Positions 1-10,205 of a stretch of 64,000 bases of DNA are shown one piece after another (within the stretch, counting starts at the first letter, position 1; each line of letters begins with the position of its first letter). The notes beneath the pieces were generated by a model that was not told where the DNA came from, made no database searches, and was given only the letters and a program-made list of their open reading frames with translations. The translations under genes were made by a program, and so were the position numbers. Origin of the DNA: Deinococcus sp. KSM4-11 (lineage in GTDB: Bacteria; Deinococcota; Deinococci; Deinococcales; Deinococcaceae); the NCBI RefSeq assembly GCF_004801415.1, contig NZ_SSNX01000003.1, positions 248,001-312,000 on the forward strand, in the 5' to 3' direction.

Positions 1-256
1 CGATCACGACGCGCTTCTCCGTCAGGGCCGCCTGGAGTTCCGCGTCGCCGGCACTGCGCAGCCGAGCCAGGTGCGCGAAGCGGGGCGTGGCCGAGGCGAA
101 GCCCAGCCGCACCACGACCTCGTCACTGAGTTCATCCTTGCCGATCCGCCACACCAGCTGAGAACCCAGCGCCTCCAGGTGCCGCGCCAGTTCCGCCGGC
201 AGCAGGGCCGCGTCCGCGGGCACCGGGGCGTCAGGGTCGCCGGGCAGGTCGGTCAT
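1..256 (-). CDS. Hypothetical protein, N-terminal part (runs off window)
   Basis: Open minus-strand frame from an ATG at 256 to the window edge, giving the first 85 residues (begins MTDLPGDPDAPVP, then an Ala/Leu-rich helix and VWRIGKDELSDEVVVRLGF). No known domain recognised. The start is supported by a TACAAT -10 element six bases upstream and no Shine-Dalgarno, so the mRNA is probably leaderless. The C-terminus lies outside the window, so length and function cannot be judged. Confidence 0.7.
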   Translation of the reverse strand, partial: MTDLPGDPDAPVPADAALLPAELARHLEALGSQLVWRIGKDELSDEVVVRLGFASATPRFAHLARLRSAGDAELQAALTEKRVVI

Positions 257-262
257 GCGGGC

Positions 263-268
263 ATTGTA
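263..268 (-). promoter_or_regulatory. -10 element (TACAAT) of the edge gene
   Basis: Reads TACAAT on the minus strand, six bases before the ATG at 256. This spacing would put the transcript start at or next to the start codon (leaderless). Confidence 0.5.
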
Positions 269-299
269 CGCGGCGGGACGTGGGGGTAGAACAGGCAGC

Positions 300-566
300 A
301 TGACCTCCGCTCCCCCGGACTCCCTGAGCTGGCGCGCCCTGGAAACCCGCGTGGGCCTGGATCAGCTGCCCACCTTCCACCGGGCGTTCCTGACCTGGCG
401 CGGCGTGGAGGGAGCGGCCGACTTGCCCCTGCGTCGCGTGCAGCAGCGGGTCGAGGCGGAACTCAACCGGCTGGTGCAGGCGGGTCAGGCGACCCGGAGT
501 GAGGAGGACTGGCAGCTGAGCCCCGGCACGCTGGACACCTTCCCGGCCTACGCGGCGCTGCCCTGA
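300..566 (+). CDS. Small hypothetical protein, 88 aa
   Basis: ATG at 300 gives MTSAPPDSLSWRALETRVGL and ends at TGA 566. The sequence is helical and Leu/Arg rich with a winged-helix feel (an RRVQQRVEAELNRLVQAG helix followed by TRSEEDWQLSPGT), but I do not recognise a family. An upstream in-frame ATG at 255 is less likely: it lies inside the divergent gene's promoter. TAGAAC sits seven bases before 300 and may be a weak leaderless -10. It is codirectional with rsmD. Confidence 0.65.
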   Translation: MTSAPPDSLSWRALETRVGLDQLPTFHRAFLTWRGVEGAADLPLRRVQQRVEAELNRLVQAGQATRSEEDWQLSPGTLDTFPAYAALP

Positions 567-580
567 GACCGGGTTCGGCG

Positions 581-606
581 TAGGCTGCGCGCATGAGGAA
601 CCCCGT

Positions 607-610
<4 letters not shown>
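581..610 (+). promoter_or_regulatory. Leaderless-type promoter and five-codon leader ORF before rsmD
   Basis: TAGGCT (581-586) is followed six bases later by ATG 593, which opens the mini-ORF MRNPV ending at TGA 608-610. That stop overlaps the TTG start of rsmD at 607 (TTGA). The AGGAA inside the mini-ORF is also well placed as a Shine-Dalgarno for the TTG. This suggests translation of the leader ORF is coupled to rsmD. Confidence 0.4.
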
Positions 611-1703
<1,093 letters not shown>

Positions 1704-1765
1704 GGAGCGCCAGCGCCCGACCTTAGTCCGCTGTCGGGCAGGCCGGAGCGGGCCGATAATGCCGC

Positions 1766-3190
1766 ATGGCCCTGTCCAACCCCTCCCGGCGTACCGGCCC
1801 AGCGGGAGCGCAGCCCTGGCGCTGGAAGGCGCTGACCCTGGCCACGCGGTTCAACCTGGCGAGCCTGCTGGTGCTGCTGGTCAGCATGCTAGTAACCGGC
1901 TGGTGGGTGGGCGAGCAGATCCGGCAGGGCGTGATCCACCGCACGGCGGCCACGGCGGCGCTGTACGTGGAGAACTTCCTGGTCACGCAACTTCAGGAAC
2001 TGGGTTCAGCCGCGTGGCTGTCCCCGGTTCGCAAGGCGGCCATCGAGAAGCTGCTGGCGACCACCCCGCTGGGCCGGGAGATCGTGTCCATCAAGATCTG
2101 GGCGCCGGGCGGACGGGTCGTGTACGGCGAGAACGCCGGGCAGGTGTTCCCGGTCAAGGAGGATCTGGAACGCGCCTGGGCCGGCGCGGTGTCCTCGGAG
2201 ATCACGAACCTGAGTGACCAGGAGAACGCCTCGCAGCGGGGCCGGTTCCACCGCCTGATCGAGACGTACGTGCCCATGCGGATCGAGGGCTCGGATCGCG
2301 TGATCGCCGTGGCAGAGTTCTACCAGACGACCGGGCCGCTCGACGCGGAGATCGCGCAGGCGCAGCGGCGCTCGTGGGCGGCCGTGGGCCTGACCACGCT
2401 GCTCACGTACCTGCTGCTCTCGGGGCTGGTGCGCCGGGGTTCGGACACCATCCGGCGGCAGGAGGGCACGCTGCGCGAGCAGGTGGGGGCGCTCGAGACC
2501 CTACTCGCGCAGAACGCGCAGCTGCACGGCCGGGTGAGCCGCGCTGCCGCCCGCACCGCCGCCCACAGCGAGCGCTTCCTGATGCGGGTCTCGAGCGACC
2601 TGCACGACGGTCCCGCGCAGGATCTGAGCTACGCGCTGCTGAGGCTGGACAGCCTGACCGCGCACGCCGCCGGACAGCCCGCGCAGGAGGAAGCGCTGCG
2701 GAACGTGGAGCAGTCACTGGAATCCGCGCTGCGCGAGGTGCGGGCCATCGCCACGGACCTGAGGCTGCCAGACCTGCTGGGCCTGAACCTGCACGAGGCG
2801 CTCGAACGGGCGCTGCGCGACCATCGCCGCCGGTCCGGCGTGGAGGTCACCCTGCACGTCGGCGACCTGCCGACCGACCTGCCCCTGCCGGTCAAGATCA
2901 CGGCCTTCCGGATCGTGCAGGAGGCGCTGACCAACGCGGCCCGCCACGCCCCGGGCGGCGAAACGGGCGTGCACGCCCGTCAGGAGGGCCGCTGGCTCCT
3001 GCTGCAGATCCGTGATCGCGGGCCGGGCTTCACGTGGAGCGGCGAGGCGCAGGAGGGGCACCTGGGACTGGTGGGCATGCGTGAGCGGGCCGAGAGCCTG
3101 GGCGGCACCTTCACCGTGACCGCCCGGCAGGGGGGCGGCACCTGCGTGGAGGCCCACCTGCCGCTGCACCCGGAGGACCACGATGCCTGA
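1766..3190 (+). CDS. Membrane sensor histidine kinase, NarL/DegS type
   Basis: Predicted sensor of a two-component system. Residues 30-48 and about 204-221 are hydrophobic segments flanking a periplasmic-type sensor region of about 150 residues (ETYVPMRIEG is typical of such sensors). The HisKA_3 box is at about 275-300 with phosphoacceptor His280 in SSDLHDGPAQDLSYALL. The ATPase domain follows with FRIVQEALTNAARHA (N box), DRGPGF (G1) and GLVGMRERAESLGG (G2). GATAAT lies five bases before ATG 1766. The gene overlaps the response regulator by eight bases. The signal sensed is not evident. Confidence 0.9.
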   Translation: MALSNPSRRTGPAGAQPWRWKALTLATRFNLASLLVLLVSMLVTGWWVGEQIRQGVIHRTAATAALYVENFLVTQLQELGSAAWLSPVRKAAIEKLLATTPLGREIVSIKIWAPGGRVVYGENAGQVFPVKEDLERAWAGAVSSEITNLSDQENASQRGRFHRLIETYVPMRIEGSDRVIAVAEFYQTTGPLDAEIAQAQRRSWAAVGLTTLLTYLLLSGLVRRGSDTIRRQEGTLREQVGALETLLAQNAQLHGRVSRAAARTAAHSERFLMRVSSDLHDGPAQDLSYALLRLDSLTAHAAGQPAQEEALRNVEQSLESALREVRAIATDLRLPDLLGLNLHEALERALRDHRRRSGVEVTLHVGDLPTDLPLPVKITAFRIVQEALTNAARHAPGGETGVHARQEGRWLLLQIRDRGPGFTWSGEAQEGHLGLVGMRERAESLGGTFTVTARQGGGTCVEAHLPLHPEDHDA

Positions 3191-3848
3191 CCCGACCCCC
3201 GATCTTCAGCCCGATGCCGTGCGGATCGTGATCGTGGACGACCACCCGCTGTTCCGCGAGGGCGTGGCCGCCACGCTGGGCGCCGAGCCGGGCCTGGAGG
3301 TGGTCGGCGAGGGTGGCAGCGCCGACGACGCCCTGCGGCTGTGCACGTCGCTGCTGCCGGACCTGCTGCTGCTCGATCTGAACCTGCCGGGCGGCGGGAT
3401 GCACGCGGCGCGGGAGGTCACGGCCGCGTGCCCGGTCACGAAGATCGTGATGCTGACCTTCAGCGAAGAGGAGGCCGACGTGCTGTCGTCCCTGAAGGCC
3501 GGGGCACGCGGGTACATCCTCAAGGGCGTGTCCGGGCGGGAACTGCGGCGCATCGTGAAGGCCGTGCACGCGGGTGAGGTGTACATCACGCCGTCCCTCG
3601 CGGCGGGGGTGCTGGTCGAGATGGCCACGCCGGGACGCGGCGCGCACCATCCCCTCAGCGACCTCACGCCGCGTGAACGGCAGATCCTGGAGGGTGTCGC
3701 GTCGGGGCGCAGCAACAAGGAGATCGGCCGCGACCTGGAGCTGACCGAGAAGACCGTGAAGCACTACATGACGAACATCCTGCAAAAGCTCCAGGTACGC
3801 AACCGCGTGGAGGCCGCCCTGCTCGCCCAGCGCGAGGCAGGCCGCTAG
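3183..3848 (+). CDS. NarL/LuxR-family response regulator
   Basis: Partner of the kinase encoded just upstream. The 221 residues contain a receiver domain (acidic pair Asp19-Asp20, phosphoacceptor Asp65 in LLLLDLNLPGGG, conserved Lys in GYILKG) and a C-terminal LuxR-type helix-turn-helix (LTPRERQILEGVASGRSNKE then TVKHYMTNILQKL). It begins within the kinase gene (ATGCCTGA overlap), so both are made from one mRNA. It probably activates transcription as a dimer; targets cannot be read from the window. Confidence 0.92.
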   Translation: MPDPTPDLQPDAVRIVIVDDHPLFREGVAATLGAEPGLEVVGEGGSADDALRLCTSLLPDLLLLDLNLPGGGMHAAREVTAACPVTKIVMLTFSEEEADVLSSLKAGARGYILKGVSGRELRRIVKAVHAGEVYITPSLAAGVLVEMATPGRGAHHPLSDLTPRERQILEGVASGRSNKEIGRDLELTEKTVKHYMTNILQKLQVRNRVEAALLAQREAGR

Positions 3849-3861
3849 GAACTGGCCGGCG

Positions 3862-5349
3862 TCAGCACTGGCGGGCGGCCGGGAAAGGGTCGCACTCCGG
3901 TGCGGCCAGCGCCTTGGACGTCATGAACATCTGGAGTTGAGCACGGTTCAAGGCGGTGCCCTGCACGGTCAGTAGCCGCGCGTCCGAGTCGAAGATGCCC
4001 TCGATCCCGATCCCGCTGGTCTGGTGGGTGTTCACATTGAATAGGACATCCAGATCCCTGAACCGGCCGTCCGGGTGGATGTCCAGGTGGTCGTCGGCAC
4101 CGTGCAGCCCGCCATCCTCGTCCCACAGTTCGTAGTGCACGGACACGGTGGGAATGTCTGGGTCGATGAAGCGGATGGTCGTCCACGCCGGCCGGATGCT
4201 GTCCCGGTCGAGCTGCATGGCCTCAATGAACTCCTGGTTCTGCACGCGGATGCGGGCATACAGATCCGCGTGGCCGCCCACGCCAAAGACGCCGTCGGCG
4301 CTGTTCAGGTCGCGCGCAGCCACGGTGCGCAAGAACACGGCGCGTCTGTTCAGCGCAAGGCGCGTCACGGCCGGGGGCGGGGCGGGCGGCGGGTCGTTCA
4401 CGTTCAGGTCGAGCGAGCCGCGCAGGCCGCCCGCCAAGAGCTGGTGCCACCTGCGGTTCTGGAAGTCCTCCGCGAACACCGAGTCGAGCCTGAAGGCCAC
4501 CCACGTCGCGGAGAAGGCCAGGAAGTCCGGGAGGTCGCCGCTGCCGTTACCCTTCCAGTGCCCGTCCTCCGGGCCGCTCTTGACCCATTCGGAGAGGCGG
4601 TACAGGGCCTCCTGATCCTTGCCGAGGCGTTCCATGTCCCCGGTATCCAGGGTCAATGCCTGCGCGGCGTTCCATACGGCAGGGTCGACCTCCGAGACCC
4701 ACAGCCGGGCCTGGTTGACCCACTGCCGCGAGCCCGCATAGGCCAGGACGTAGGCCCGGTCCCAGTTCGGGCGCACGTAGGAATCGTGGTTCATGCCGCT
4801 GGTGTACCCGCCGTGGGGCACCTGCGTGGTGTCGCCACTGGTGCTGGCTCTACCGGTCTTCACCCCGGCCCGGCGCGCGTCGGAGGCGTCGAACCACGTC
4901 AGCGTGGCGTAATCGACGCCGGCCGGTGGGGCTTGCAACTCCGCCCAGTTCGAGTGCGAGTAGAAGTCCTGCACAGTGTGCAGGCTCATGCCCAGCAGCG
5001 CCACGACCTGCCGGGGATCGTTCCGGGTCGCCGCCTCCCGGAAGGCGGTTCTGGCGTTGGTCACGTACCGGTTCCAGTAGTTCGTGACGGCCGGAAGCGA
5101 GAACAGGTTGTCCGCGTGCAGTTTCTCGGCGGCCGACCGCACCTCCCCGAAGGACGTTGGACTGGTCGAGTAGTAGTCCACCAGCCAGTTCTCGACCTGC
5201 GCGGCGCGGATGGCGGTGTCGTTCAGGCCCGCCTCCGCGAGCACCTCCCGGGTCAGGTCGGCGTGGTGGCCGGTGTCGAAGGCCAGCCCCGTGCTTCCCG
5301 CGCACAGGGCCAGGCCAAGAATGGTCGTCGCGGCGCGTGAGTGCGGCAT
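3862..5349 (-). CDS. Secreted Het-C/phospholipase-like protein with C-terminal C2-like domain
   Basis: The 495-residue protein starts with a signal peptide (TTILGLALCAGSTGLA) followed directly by FDTGHHADLTREVLAEAGL, resembling the mature N-terminus of zinc-dependent phospholipase C/Het-C-like proteins. The segment VALLGMSLHTVQDFYSHSNW (about 145-165) is the diagnostic Het-C/phospholipase metal-binding motif. The last 170 residues contain a beta-rich C2-like region with the acidic run WDEDGGLHGADDHLD, which could bind calcium. ATG 5349 has GGAGG well placed upstream; an upstream in-frame start at 5439 lacks this. It is convergent with the response regulator. Phospholipase activity is inference. 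Confidence 0.75.
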   Translation of the reverse strand: MPHSRAATTILGLALCAGSTGLAFDTGHHADLTREVLAEAGLNDTAIRAAQVENWLVDYYSTSPTSFGEVRSAAEKLHADNLFSLPAVTNYWNRYVTNARTAFREAATRNDPRQVVALLGMSLHTVQDFYSHSNWAELQAPPAGVDYATLTWFDASDARRAGVKTGRASTSGDTTQVPHGGYTSGMNHDSYVRPNWDRAYVLAYAGSRQWVNQARLWVSEVDPAVWNAAQALTLDTGDMERLGKDQEALYRLSEWVKSGPEDGHWKGNGSGDLPDFLAFSATWVAFRLDSVFAEDFQNRRWHQLLAGGLRGSLDLNVNDPPPAPPPAVTRLALNRRAVFLRTVAARDLNSADGVFGVGGHADLYARIRVQNQEFIEAMQLDRDSIRPAWTTIRFIDPDIPTVSVHYELWDEDGGLHGADDHLDIHPDGRFRDLDVLFNVNTHQTSGIGIEGIFDSDARLLTVQGTALNRAQLQMFMTSKALAAPECDPFPAARQC

Positions 5350-5490
5350 GCGTCCCTCCGGCGCGCCGGGCGGTCGGGCAGGGCACGTGGGATCAGCATG
5401 CGGCCCGGCCGTGATCGGGGCATGACCGGGGAGGGCCAAGGGGCAGAGGCCGGGGAACGTGTCCGCCGGCCTCCCCGATGTGCAGCGTGT

Positions 5491-6702
<1,212 letters not shown>

Positions 6703-6780
6703 GCAAGCTCCTCGCGGGTGGGCGGCGTCTCGCAGAACGACCTGGAGAGGGATGCGACCGGCCCGGCCCGCCGCGCCCCC

Positions 6781-6817
6781 AACGCAGGGACGCAACGGAA
6801 CGCAGGGTAACGCAGGG
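6781..6817. repeat. Three AACGCAGGG direct repeats in the metK/hydrolase divergent region
   Basis: AACGCAGGG occurs at 6781-6789, 6799-6807 and 6809-6817 within 37 bases, upstream of metK. Two copies continue as GACG. Such clustered repeats may bind a regulator or may be replication slippage. No -35/-10 pair is obvious. Confidence 0.5.
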
Positions 6818-6953
6818 ACGGAGTGTTCGGAAGGAAGCAGACTGCCATTGCCCGAGGAGGACGCATCCGTCGGGGACGAGGTCGGCCGGCCCCATACTGG
6901 ATACTGGTGATGTCGGGCTCCGACAGGACTCCCCGACCCTCTGGGAGGTGGCT

Positions 6954-7661
6954 ATGGCGACGTTCGTGTTGCTGCATGGGGGCTGGTCCGGTGGCTGGGT
7001 GTGGAACGAGGTGGCGCGGATCCTGCGGCGGGCGGGCCATGAGGTGGCGACCCCGACGCTGACCGGCTACGGCGAACGTACCCATCTGCTTCGCCAGGAC
7101 GTCACGTTCTCGACCCTTGTCGACGACGTGCTGGGCGTCCTGCACTACGGGGAGTTCACCGACGTGGTGCTGGTCGCCCACAGCCTGAACGGCCCGCTGG
7201 GGCAAGCGGTGGCCGCCCACGCACCTCAGCAGGTGGCCCGGCTGGTGCTGCTCGACGCCGTGATGATCGAGGATGGCCAGCGTACTGTGGACGCCTTCGA
7301 TTCCGCCTTCACCGCCGGGATTCAGGCGTGGGTGGACGCGGCGGGCCAGGGCTGGTTCGTGCCCAGGATCGAGCCAGAAGCGGGCAGTATCGATGACCGG
7401 GAAGCGCGGGGTCGGCACACGGCCATGCCGTGGCTGCCCTACCTGGAGCCGGTCTCGCTGCCGCCGGTGACGCTGCCCCGGACGTATGTGCTCTGCACCG
7501 AGAAGTCTGGTTCCCCGGAAGACACCGCGATCCTCGCGGCAGCCCGGCGCGCGCGGGAGGCTGGCTGGACGGTTCAGGATCTCGCCTCCGGACACGTGCC
7601 CATGTGGACGTCCCCGGCCGCGCTGGCCGAACTGCTCGAAGCGCAGGTCACGTCCGCCTGA
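6954..7661 (+). CDS. Alpha/beta hydrolase, esterase-like
   Basis: The 235-residue protein has the alpha/beta hydrolase fold of the small salicylate-esterase/hydroxynitrile-lyase-like group: oxyanion loop LLHGGWSGGWVW at the start, nucleophile Ser77 in VLVAHSLNGPL, and a late catalytic His in SGHVPMWTSP. The nucleophile elbow is AHSLN instead of the common GHSxG, a tolerated small-residue variant. GGGAGG sits six bases before ATG 6954, favouring it over the GTG at 6948. Substrate unknown. It is monocistronic, divergent from metK. Confidence 0.82.
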   Translation: MATFVLLHGGWSGGWVWNEVARILRRAGHEVATPTLTGYGERTHLLRQDVTFSTLVDDVLGVLHYGEFTDVVLVAHSLNGPLGQAVAAHAPQQVARLVLLDAVMIEDGQRTVDAFDSAFTAGIQAWVDAAGQGWFVPRIEPEAGSIDDREARGRHTAMPWLPYLEPVSLPPVTLPRTYVLCTEKSGSPEDTAILAAARRAREAGWTVQDLASGHVPMWTSPAALAELLEAQVTSA

Positions 7662-7692
7662 GTCTCTGGCGCTCCGGAACCTCCCCGAGCCC

Positions 7693-7710
7693 CTGACATC
7701 CCCCTGACCT
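7693..7710 (+). promoter_or_regulatory. PHO-box-like direct repeat before the phoB-like gene
   Basis: CTGACAT (7693-7699), four bases, then CTGACCT (7704-7710): two 7-bp direct repeats at an 11-bp period, the exact layout of the E. coli PHO box (CTGTCAT-type repeats). It ends eight bases before a CAGAAT -10 element (7718-7723), so it replaces the -35. It suggests phosphate-starvation autoregulation. Confidence 0.55.
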
Positions 7711-7730
7711 GCCGCCGCAGAATGGAAGGG

Positions 7731-8420
7731 ATGAGCCACGTCGTTGTCATAGAGGACGAGGGAACGGTGCGTGACGTGCTCCGCTTCCACCTGGAGCGCG
7801 CAGGACTCACGGTCACGGCGCTGCCGTCCACGGCGGGCGGGCTGGAGGCCCTGGAGAGCGCGGACGTGCTGGTGCTGGACTGGATGTTGCCCGGCGAGAG
7901 CGGCCTGGGCTTCCTGCGCCGGGTGCGGGGCGACGCGGAGCTGCGGCGCATGCCGGTGCTGATGCTCACGGCGCGCGCCGCCGAGGCCGAGCGGGTCGAG
8001 GGTCTGGAATCCGGCGCGGACGACTACCTGACCAAGCCGTTTTCCGCGGCGGAACTCGTGGCGCGCGTGCGGGCGCTGCTGCGTCGCTCGCAACCGGAAG
8101 TGCCGGCGGTGCTGGCGAACGGGCCGCTGAGCGTGGACATGGGCGCGGCCGAGGCGCGGGTGAGCGGCAGCCGCCTGAACCTCACCCGCCGGGAGTTCGA
8201 TCTGCTGGCGTTCCTGGCGCAGAACGTGGGCCGGGTGTACTCGCGCACGGAGCTGCTGGACAAGGTGTGGGGCGCGGACTTTCTGGGCGGCGAGCGCACG
8301 GTGGACCAGCACGTCACCCAACTGCGCGCGCACCTGGGGGATGATCCGGGCCGGCCGGGCTTCCTGGAGACGGTGCGCGGCAAGGGCTACCGCATGCGGC
8401 CGTGGGCGGCGTCCGCGTGA
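7731..8420 (+). CDS. phoB: OmpR/PhoB-family response regulator
   Basis: Probable phosphate-response activator. The 229 residues hold a receiver domain (Glu8-Asp9-Glu10, phosphoacceptor Asp50 in LVLDWMLPGESG, Lys102 in YLTKPF) and an OmpR-type winged helix (LTRREFDLLAFLAQNVGRVYS ... VDQHVTQLRAHLG ... RGKGYRM). ATG 7731 is preferred over the in-frame ATG 7722 because CAGAAT lies seven bases before it and the homology starts at SHVVVIEDE. A PHO-box-like repeat precedes it. The gene is followed by a PhoR-like kinase and phoU, which supports the phosphate role, though pst genes are not in the window. Confidence 0.85.
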   Translation: MSHVVVIEDEGTVRDVLRFHLERAGLTVTALPSTAGGLEALESADVLVLDWMLPGESGLGFLRRVRGDAELRRMPVLMLTARAAEAERVEGLESGADDYLTKPFSAAELVARVRALLRRSQPEVPAVLANGPLSVDMGAAEARVSGSRLNLTRREFDLLAFLAQNVGRVYSRTELLDKVWGADFLGGERTVDQHVTQLRAHLGDDPGRPGFLETVRGKGYRMRPWAASA

Positions 8421-9406
8421 CCGCGCGGGGCGTTCCGACGGGCCATGCGGGATCGCCGGCTGGGCCGGAGGAGTGGATCATGTGGATGGACGCGTTGCCG
8501 CAGGCGGTGCTGCTGACCCGGGGGGGCGTGGTGACGCGCGTGAATGCCGCCGCCGCGCGGCTGTGGGGCGTATCGCAGGAACGCGCCGCCGGACGCCCGG
8601 TGCTGGAAGTCGTGCGCCGACACACGCTGGAGGCGCTGCTGGAGCGCGGCGGCGAGCTGGAACTGGAAGTGTCGGGCCGCACCCTGCGCTGCACGGCCAC
8701 CCGCGACGCCGCAGAATCGGCCCTGATCGTGGAGGACGTGACGGATCACCGTCGCCGGGAGGCCGAGTTGCGCGAGGCGACGGCGGTGCTCAGCCACGAA
8801 TTCCGGACGCCGGTGGCGGCGCTGCGGGGCGTGCTGGAGGCGCTGGAGTACGACATGCCGCAGGAACTCTCGCAGAACTTCGTGCGCCAGGGCCTGCAGG
8901 AAACGGAGCGGCTGGCGCGCCTGGTCGAGGACCTCGCCGTGGGCTTCCGGCCCACGCGGGCGCGCACGCTGCCGCTCGCGGAGGCCTTCACGCGGGCCGA
9001 GCGGCTGCTCGCGCCGGAACTGCTGGCCCGGCAGGCGACCGTCAGCTTCGGGCCGGATCATCTGGTGCGGGCCGATCCGGACAAGCTGCTCCAGGTGCTG
9101 CTGAACCTCGTGGAGAACGCCCTGAAGTACGGCCCGGCCGGGCATCCGGTGGATGTGCAGACGGCGGAGCGGGGCACCTGGGTGGAGGTCTGCGTGCTGG
9201 ACGACGGCTCGCCCCTGGCCGACACGGACGGCCTGTTCCGGGCGCACACGCGGGGCGTGTCGGCCACCGGGCAGGGCAGCGGCATGGGGCTGTACATCGT
9301 GCGGAGCATCGTGCAGGGCTGGGGCGGGCAGACCTGGGCCGAGCGGCGCGGGGAGCGCAACGCCTTCTGCTTCACCCTGCCGGGCGTCGCCGGACTCGGC
9401 GGCTGA
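8417..9406 (+). CDS. phoR: PhoR-like histidine kinase without membrane segments
   Basis: The 329-residue kinase has a PAS-like region (about 24-110, ALPQAVLLTRGGVVTRVNAA), then a HisKA domain with His127 in LSHEFRTPVAALRG, and an ATPase domain with LLNLVENALKYG (N box), a shortened G1 (DDGSPLADTDGLF) and GQGSGMGLYIVRSIVQGWGG (G2). No transmembrane helix is visible, unlike classical PhoR, so it should be cytosolic. GTG 8417 overlaps the regulator's stop (GTGA); an in-frame GTG at 8402 is an alternative. Pairing with the upstream regulator and phoU indicates phosphate signalling. Confidence 0.82.
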   Translation: MTARGVPTGHAGSPAGPEEWIMWMDALPQAVLLTRGGVVTRVNAAAARLWGVSQERAAGRPVLEVVRRHTLEALLERGGELELEVSGRTLRCTATRDAAESALIVEDVTDHRRREAELREATAVLSHEFRTPVAALRGVLEALEYDMPQELSQNFVRQGLQETERLARLVEDLAVGFRPTRARTLPLAEAFTRAERLLAPELLARQATVSFGPDHLVRADPDKLLQVLLNLVENALKYGPAGHPVDVQTAERGTWVEVCVLDDGSPLADTDGLFRAHTRGVSATGQGSGMGLYIVRSIVQGWGGQTWAERRGERNAFCFTLPGVAGLGG

Positions 9407-9431
9407 GCGGCCGAACACCCACCACGTCCCG

Positions 9432-9449
9432 CTGACCGGGCGCTGACCT
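9432..9449 (+). promoter_or_regulatory. PHO-box-like direct repeat before phoU
   Basis: CTGACCG (9432-9438), four bases, CTGACCT (9443-9449): 11-bp period, matching the repeat before the phoB-like gene. A degenerate third copy CCCACCT follows in phase at 9454-9460, then a possible -10 TACGTT at 9469-9474. It implies separate phosphate control of phoU. Confidence 0.5.
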
Positions 9450-9490
9450 TTTCCCCACCTCCGGGTGGTACGTTCACCACAGGAGTCCCC

Positions 9491-10135
9491 ATGCGTGAAG
9501 CCCTTGAAACCGACCTGAGAGCCGTGCTGAACGGCGCCCTGAACATGCTCGCCACCGTCGAGCGGATGCTGCCCGTGGCCGCCGACGTGCTGCTCCGCGA
9601 GCAGGTGGAACGCGTGGACGAGGTCAAGGCCCTGGACCGCGAGGTGGACGCGCAGGAAGCGCAGATCGAGGCCGAATGCCTGCGGATCATCGCGCTGCAC
9701 CAGCCGGTCGCGCGGGACCTGCGGATGGTCGCGCTGATCCTCAAGAGCCTCTCGGACATCGAGCGGATGGGCGATTACGTCGTGCACGTGGCCAAGGACG
9801 GCGCGGAACTGGCGCAGGCCCCGGCGCTGAAACGCTACGTGAACCTCTCGCGGATGATGGAACGCCTGGGCGAGATGAGCCAGAACCTCCGCACCGCCAT
9901 CGCCGAGCGCGACGTGGCAAAGGCCGAGGCGACCACCGAGATGGATGACGAGGTCGACGACCTCTACGAGCAGATCCAGCGGGAACTCGTGACGTACATG
10001 CTCGAAGACCCCCGGAACATCAGCAAGGCGCTGATGCTGATGCGGGTGGGCCGCAGCCTGGAGCGCGTGGGCGACCACATGGAGAACGTGTCCGAACGTG
10101 TGCGGTACTGGGTGACCGGGCAGCGCGAGGCCTGA
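9491..10135 (+). CDS. phoU: Phosphate signalling protein PhoU
   Basis: PhoU is a cytosolic all-helical protein that damps the PhoR/PhoB response and limits Pst phosphate uptake. The 214 residues form the two tandem three-helix repeats of the family, with ECLRIIALHQPVARDLRM and LMLMRVGRSLERVGDHMENV matching the conserved acidic/metal motifs of each repeat. AGGAG precedes ATG 9491. It follows the PhoR-like gene by 84 bases that contain their own PHO-box-like repeat. Length is close to the usual 215-235. Confidence 0.94.
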   Translation: MREALETDLRAVLNGALNMLATVERMLPVAADVLLREQVERVDEVKALDREVDAQEAQIEAECLRIIALHQPVARDLRMVALILKSLSDIERMGDYVVHVAKDGAELAQAPALKRYVNLSRMMERLGEMSQNLRTAIAERDVAKAEATTEMDDEVDDLYEQIQRELVTYMLEDPRNISKALMLMRVGRSLERVGDHMENVSERVRYWVTGQREA

Positions 10136-10142
10136 GCGGGCA

Positions 10143-10178
10143 GGTCGGGGCGGCTGGCGCGTGCTGGCCGCCCCGACC
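10143..10178 (+). terminator. 12-bp stem hairpin after phoU
   Basis: Perfect inverted repeat GGTCGGGGCGGC / GCCGCCCCGACC with a 12-base loop, starting seven bases after the phoU stop. There is no U-tract, so it may act as a weak or Rho-assisted terminator. Its position argues against the ATG at 10161 as the next gene's start. Confidence 0.6.
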
Positions 10179-10205
10179 GCGTGTGTGGCGCACAATGGAG
10201 GGCAT

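Noticed and set aside
6703..6953. SAM riboswitch before metK
   Set aside because: No conserved riboswitch stems or core bases recognised in the leader.
8387..10195. 602-codon minus-strand open frame
   Set aside because: Antisense to the PhoR-like kinase and phoU; composition typical of shadow frames.
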